From contig CM070634.1 of NCBI GenBank assembly GCA_036346255.1, positions 69,582,476-69,646,475 on the forward strand: DNA of 64,000 nucleotides, written 5' to 3'. Below are positions 60,550-64,000 of this stretch, piece by piece; the first letter of the stretch is position 1, and every line of letters begins with the position of its first letter. The position numbers and the translations under genes were made by a program. Below the pieces are notes generated by a model. The model was not told the origin of the DNA. It searched no databases and was given only the letters and a program-made list of their open reading frames with translations. The DNA comes from Ampelocalamus luodianensis (lineage: Eukaryota; Streptophyta; Magnoliopsida; Poales; Poaceae).

Positions 60550-63500
60550 TGTGAGGACCCCAGTTTATTTGGCTTGTAATGCTTAACCAACCACCTGGTC
60601 CTAGCATCACAAATCAAATAAACTAAGCCTCGAGACATGCATACTTCCCAGAACTGCAGTATGCACACCTCTTCACAAAATTAAGCATCAACTCCATTCT
60701 AAACATAGAGTCCAAACATCACACTACAACACAGAAAGTACCAGCAGTAGAGTTATTACAGACAATGGCCGACCGGCCAAAAGATACACAAATAAACAAG
60801 ATAGACAGCGGAAGCAAAAGTGCCATAAGATGGCTATAAACAAAGCCAATCAGCGTGCCTTCAACCCACAAGGCATCTGACCGGACCGCCAAGCCTAGTC
60901 GTCACACACGAAGCGGCAGCACAACTCACAGAAGTGAGGCCCTTGGGGCTCACCTTCTTCCTCTACAACAAAAACATAAGCAAAGCAGCTGAGTACAAAA
61001 ATTGTTTTTGTACTCGCAAGACTGACGTGTGAACTAGCAGTCCTATTCATATGCTACATGCAGGCTTATCTGGTGGAGGCCATATGTTTCATTTGCACAA
61101 AGCCAAATTTTATTTGCAATAATGTAATACAGTTTGAAGGCAAGTTTGCAATTCATTTTTAATTGAAATAACAGTAAGGATAATGATAACAAAAGAGTAA
61201 AGATAAACAACCTAGAAGTGACTATCCCAATAGTCACCACAACAATAGCACGAATCCCAGATTCGTACCACCCATCAAGTTTTAATTTAAATGTTGTAGT
61301 CTAGTTCTTACGGGGTGTATCCGAGCGTGTCCATAACCTAGGACAAGGCTATTCGAATAGTTTTAACCCTGCAGGGGTGTACCAATGTACCCACACATCA
61401 GACCGCCTTTAAGCCAAACACACTTAGAAGGTATGCAAGCATGACTAAATCCTCGAGACTTTTCCAATATTCGTATTAACTACGAGCCGCTCGTATGGAT
61501 AGAAATCCATACGCTTACATGGTAAAGCCGAAAAGACAACTACCTTTGCGGGGTAAAGCTTTTCGGACAACTACCATGCTCCCAACACCATCCATCCTGC
61601 GACCTCCTGCGACCCGGAGTCAATACACGCCAAAGTACTAGGTCAAGAGAGGTCCCATATACTCTAGTGTGGTTAGCACGCAAAATGCTCAGTACGGTGG
61701 CGCAAGTAACTCGGTCCTTAACTGACTCGGGCACCATTCCAGTCACACCCACAGATCACACTAATCTTACCATTGTGCCCAAGTCTAAATCATTTTTGTT
61801 TTCATTTTTAGTTTTGCAATTAAACATAGCATAAGCTGAAACATAAGGAACAATAATAATTTTTATGTGATCCAGACCATCGACTAAGTCGATGATCGCC
61901 CAATACTACCGTTAACTAAGCATAGCTAAGCAACTGGACCCGTAATCTACTAAGCGACAAGAGTCCATCCAACGAACTCCAATCACAGCTAATAACCTAG
62001 GCTCATGTAGTAGAGGATAATCATTTACCTACAGATTATGCATCTAAAGGGTTAACTAACCAATTTAACACAAATTAAGCGATGCATACATACAGTTGAA
62101 ACAAAATATTAGACTTTAAAATACTGGGATTAATCATGATCAAACTGCTTGCCTGGCGGCTGCTGCTCAAGATGATCAACCTGTTGCAGAGGATCACTCT
62201 CGAAAAACCAGAACCGTCGCAATCTATCGATCGAGCAAAAACCACGAATAAGAACAAATAACACCGACAACAATACAACATTCAACAACAACAAAACATA
62301 CCAAAATTTATACAGCAGCTAAAACATGATCTTACAAATTTTTAGAAACAGAGAACAATTTATTTGAAGTGGTGATGAATTTTCTAGGAATTTTCTAAGC
62401 TAAAAAATACACATGAAGCACTAGTTAATTACTTAACAAAATTTTATGAATAGAAACATATATAAAACCTATCCTGATAATTAGTACACTAAAAATGAAA
62501 ATTTACCAAATTGGATTCACTTTATTTGGACAAATATTGAGATAGATATGAATTTTCTAATTTGGAAAATACATAATACACCGTTTAATCAATAACCAGA
62601 TTTTTGCTAACAGAGACATGGGTGAAACCAATTTTAGTAAATAATACATTTAAAATAAAAAATAACAGAACTGGTTTCATGCGATTTGGAGGAAAATTGA
62701 ATTAGTTATGAATTTTCTAAGTTTAACTGAATTAATAGTGCAACAGAAAATACATTTCAGAAATACTAAAGCATTTACTCCTTTTTCTACCAACGCATAC
62801 GACTAGCCACGATCAGCGACATGCGGGCCAGGGAACCGACTGAGTCAAACTTGAACCAGCTGGCGCCAACGGTGACGTCGACAGCGTATTGAAGGAATAC
62901 GCCTTCGGCTTACCCCAACGGATTCTAACAATGCGCCAGCCCGTCCGACAACGGAGGCGCTCCGACCGCGACTTCGCCGGGCGCCTCGCCGGCGAAGGAG
63001 AGCTCGTCGGTGCCGGACAAGGACAAAAATGGAACCTAGACAATATCGCGCACCCACGGGCACAGGAGGCCAGGTCGTAGGTGACCCGATTGCGACGGTG
63101 CGATGACGAGGGGCGGAGTACACACTACTGTGAAAAATGGCAACGCCAAACGGGCAACACTTAACGTGAACTAATGTGTGCAAAAGCTACCCTGAGGTCC
63201 TACGAACTTACGGGGATGACACGGTGAGGATGATTCGGCCGGAGGTGGACTGGCGAGGATGGACCACGGCGGCGGTCAAGGTGTCACCGAGGTGAGAGCA
63301 ACTTGAGCAAAAGTAGGGAAAAATAGAGGTAGGGACAGGTCAAAAAGGGCAAGGCGACCGTGCACGAGCAAAGGATTGAAACAAGATTAACCTCACCAGT
63401 GATGGGGAAGAAAGGGCTGCTCAAGGCCGGAATTGAAGAACCTCAAAATTCAACGACTCCTGCGAATGATTCTCAAAATCAGTTGAGAAACAACGATGGT

Positions 63501-64000
63501 GGTGGAACATGATATGGCGAAAAAGGAAGGACGATCTTCACTGGTTGCGATGATGACACGACGGCGGCGACACGGCCGTGAACCAGAGCCGGCGCACTTC
63601 CTTGGTTTGAGCTCAGAGGGAGCAATGGATGGTAGGAAGTGGCTTTATGGTGTCCAAAGGAGGAAGAGGGAGCTCTGGGTGCCCTTTAGTAGGGAGAAAG
63701 AGCGGAGAAAGCAAAAGGAGACGCTCTCGGCGACGATGTGCTCGGAAGAAAAGGCAGCGAGTTGGTGAGGGAACCGACGGGCGTTTAATGCCGCCCAAGG
63801 CATGGGTTGGCAGCAGACGATGCGGCCGAGGTGATGCGCGCGAGGAAACTGGGAAGCGGTGAAAGGACAGCGAGGCGAGGTGGCGTCCATGCGCGCTGCT
63901 GGCGGCACTCAGCTTCCAGGCGCGAGGTAGGTGACGGCCTGACGAGTGGGGACCGCCCGTCAGCGAAAGAAGCGAAGCGGCGCGAGCCGGAGTCTGGCGC
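60550..64000 (-). mobile_element. LTR J, partial (TGTGAGGACCCC family)
   Basis: It begins TGTGAGGACCCCAGTTTATTTGG, close to LTRs H and C, and runs off the window. The flank CAAGG (60545-60549) is the expected left target duplication. The hairpin module is at 61325. From about 62800 the sequence is GC-rich, as in the U3/R of LTR C. It is a solo LTR or the 3' LTR of an element; this cannot be told here. Confidence 0.88.
61325..61396 (-). other. LTR hairpin module, LTR J
   Basis: GTCC, 8 bases, GGAC; CTATTCGAATAG; CCCTGCAGGG; GTGTACCAATGTACCCACAC on the plus strand. Confidence 0.78.

Overview
The window is plant nuclear DNA made entirely of transposable elements, and I found no host gene. Chromodomain Ty3/gypsy elements with 3-5 kb LTRs, a TNP2-type CACTA transposon and initiator-methionine tRNA primer sites point to a grass genome. 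The gypsy elements look like the rice RIRE3/RIRE8 type, but that family name is from memory and the species is not determined.

Layout. The oldest visible layer is an L1-like LINE (+, about 41684-42687). On its left it is broken by a Ty1/copia element (-): 5' LTR 40404-41683, gag 38539-39068. The copia gag is broken by a CACTA transposon (-) whose terminus is at 38538. The CACTA is split by gypsy A (+, 1-9479, 5' LTR cut by the window edge), by gypsy B (-, 11704-26498, complete, TSD GTATT) and by solo LTR F (27078-37854, TSD CCAAG). F contains solo LTR E (28264-36671, TSD TAGAC), and E contains solo LTR G (30880-36008, TSD ACGGC). On its right the LINE is broken by LTR H (42688-45436). H is broken by gypsy D (-), whose 3' LTR is in two pieces (45437-45509 and 55085-58204) with partial pol at 58205-60549. 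D's LTR is split by gypsy C (-, 45510-55079), which has one LTR and ends at its primer binding site. D's pol is split by LTR J (60550 to the window end).

Coding content. A has one gag-pol frame with seven in-frame stops and no frameshift, preceded by an intact 194-codon pre-gag ORF. B, C and D carry protease, reverse transcriptase, RNase H, integrase and chromodomain remains broken by frameshifts and stops; D begins within reverse transcriptase. The CACTA keeps a broken TNP2 transposase. None appears autonomous as read.

Unexplained structure. Three patterns recur across the LTR families: (1) a roughly 70-bp three-hairpin module 640-800 bp from the LTR 3' end; (2) a hairpin with paired substitutions at the pol end, beside the polypurine tract; (3) 18-22 bp palindromes of CCGTTGGAT or CCGTCCGAT type in U3, upstream of TATA boxes. 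The many short indels between the two LTRs of B suggest that part of the sequence is draft quality.
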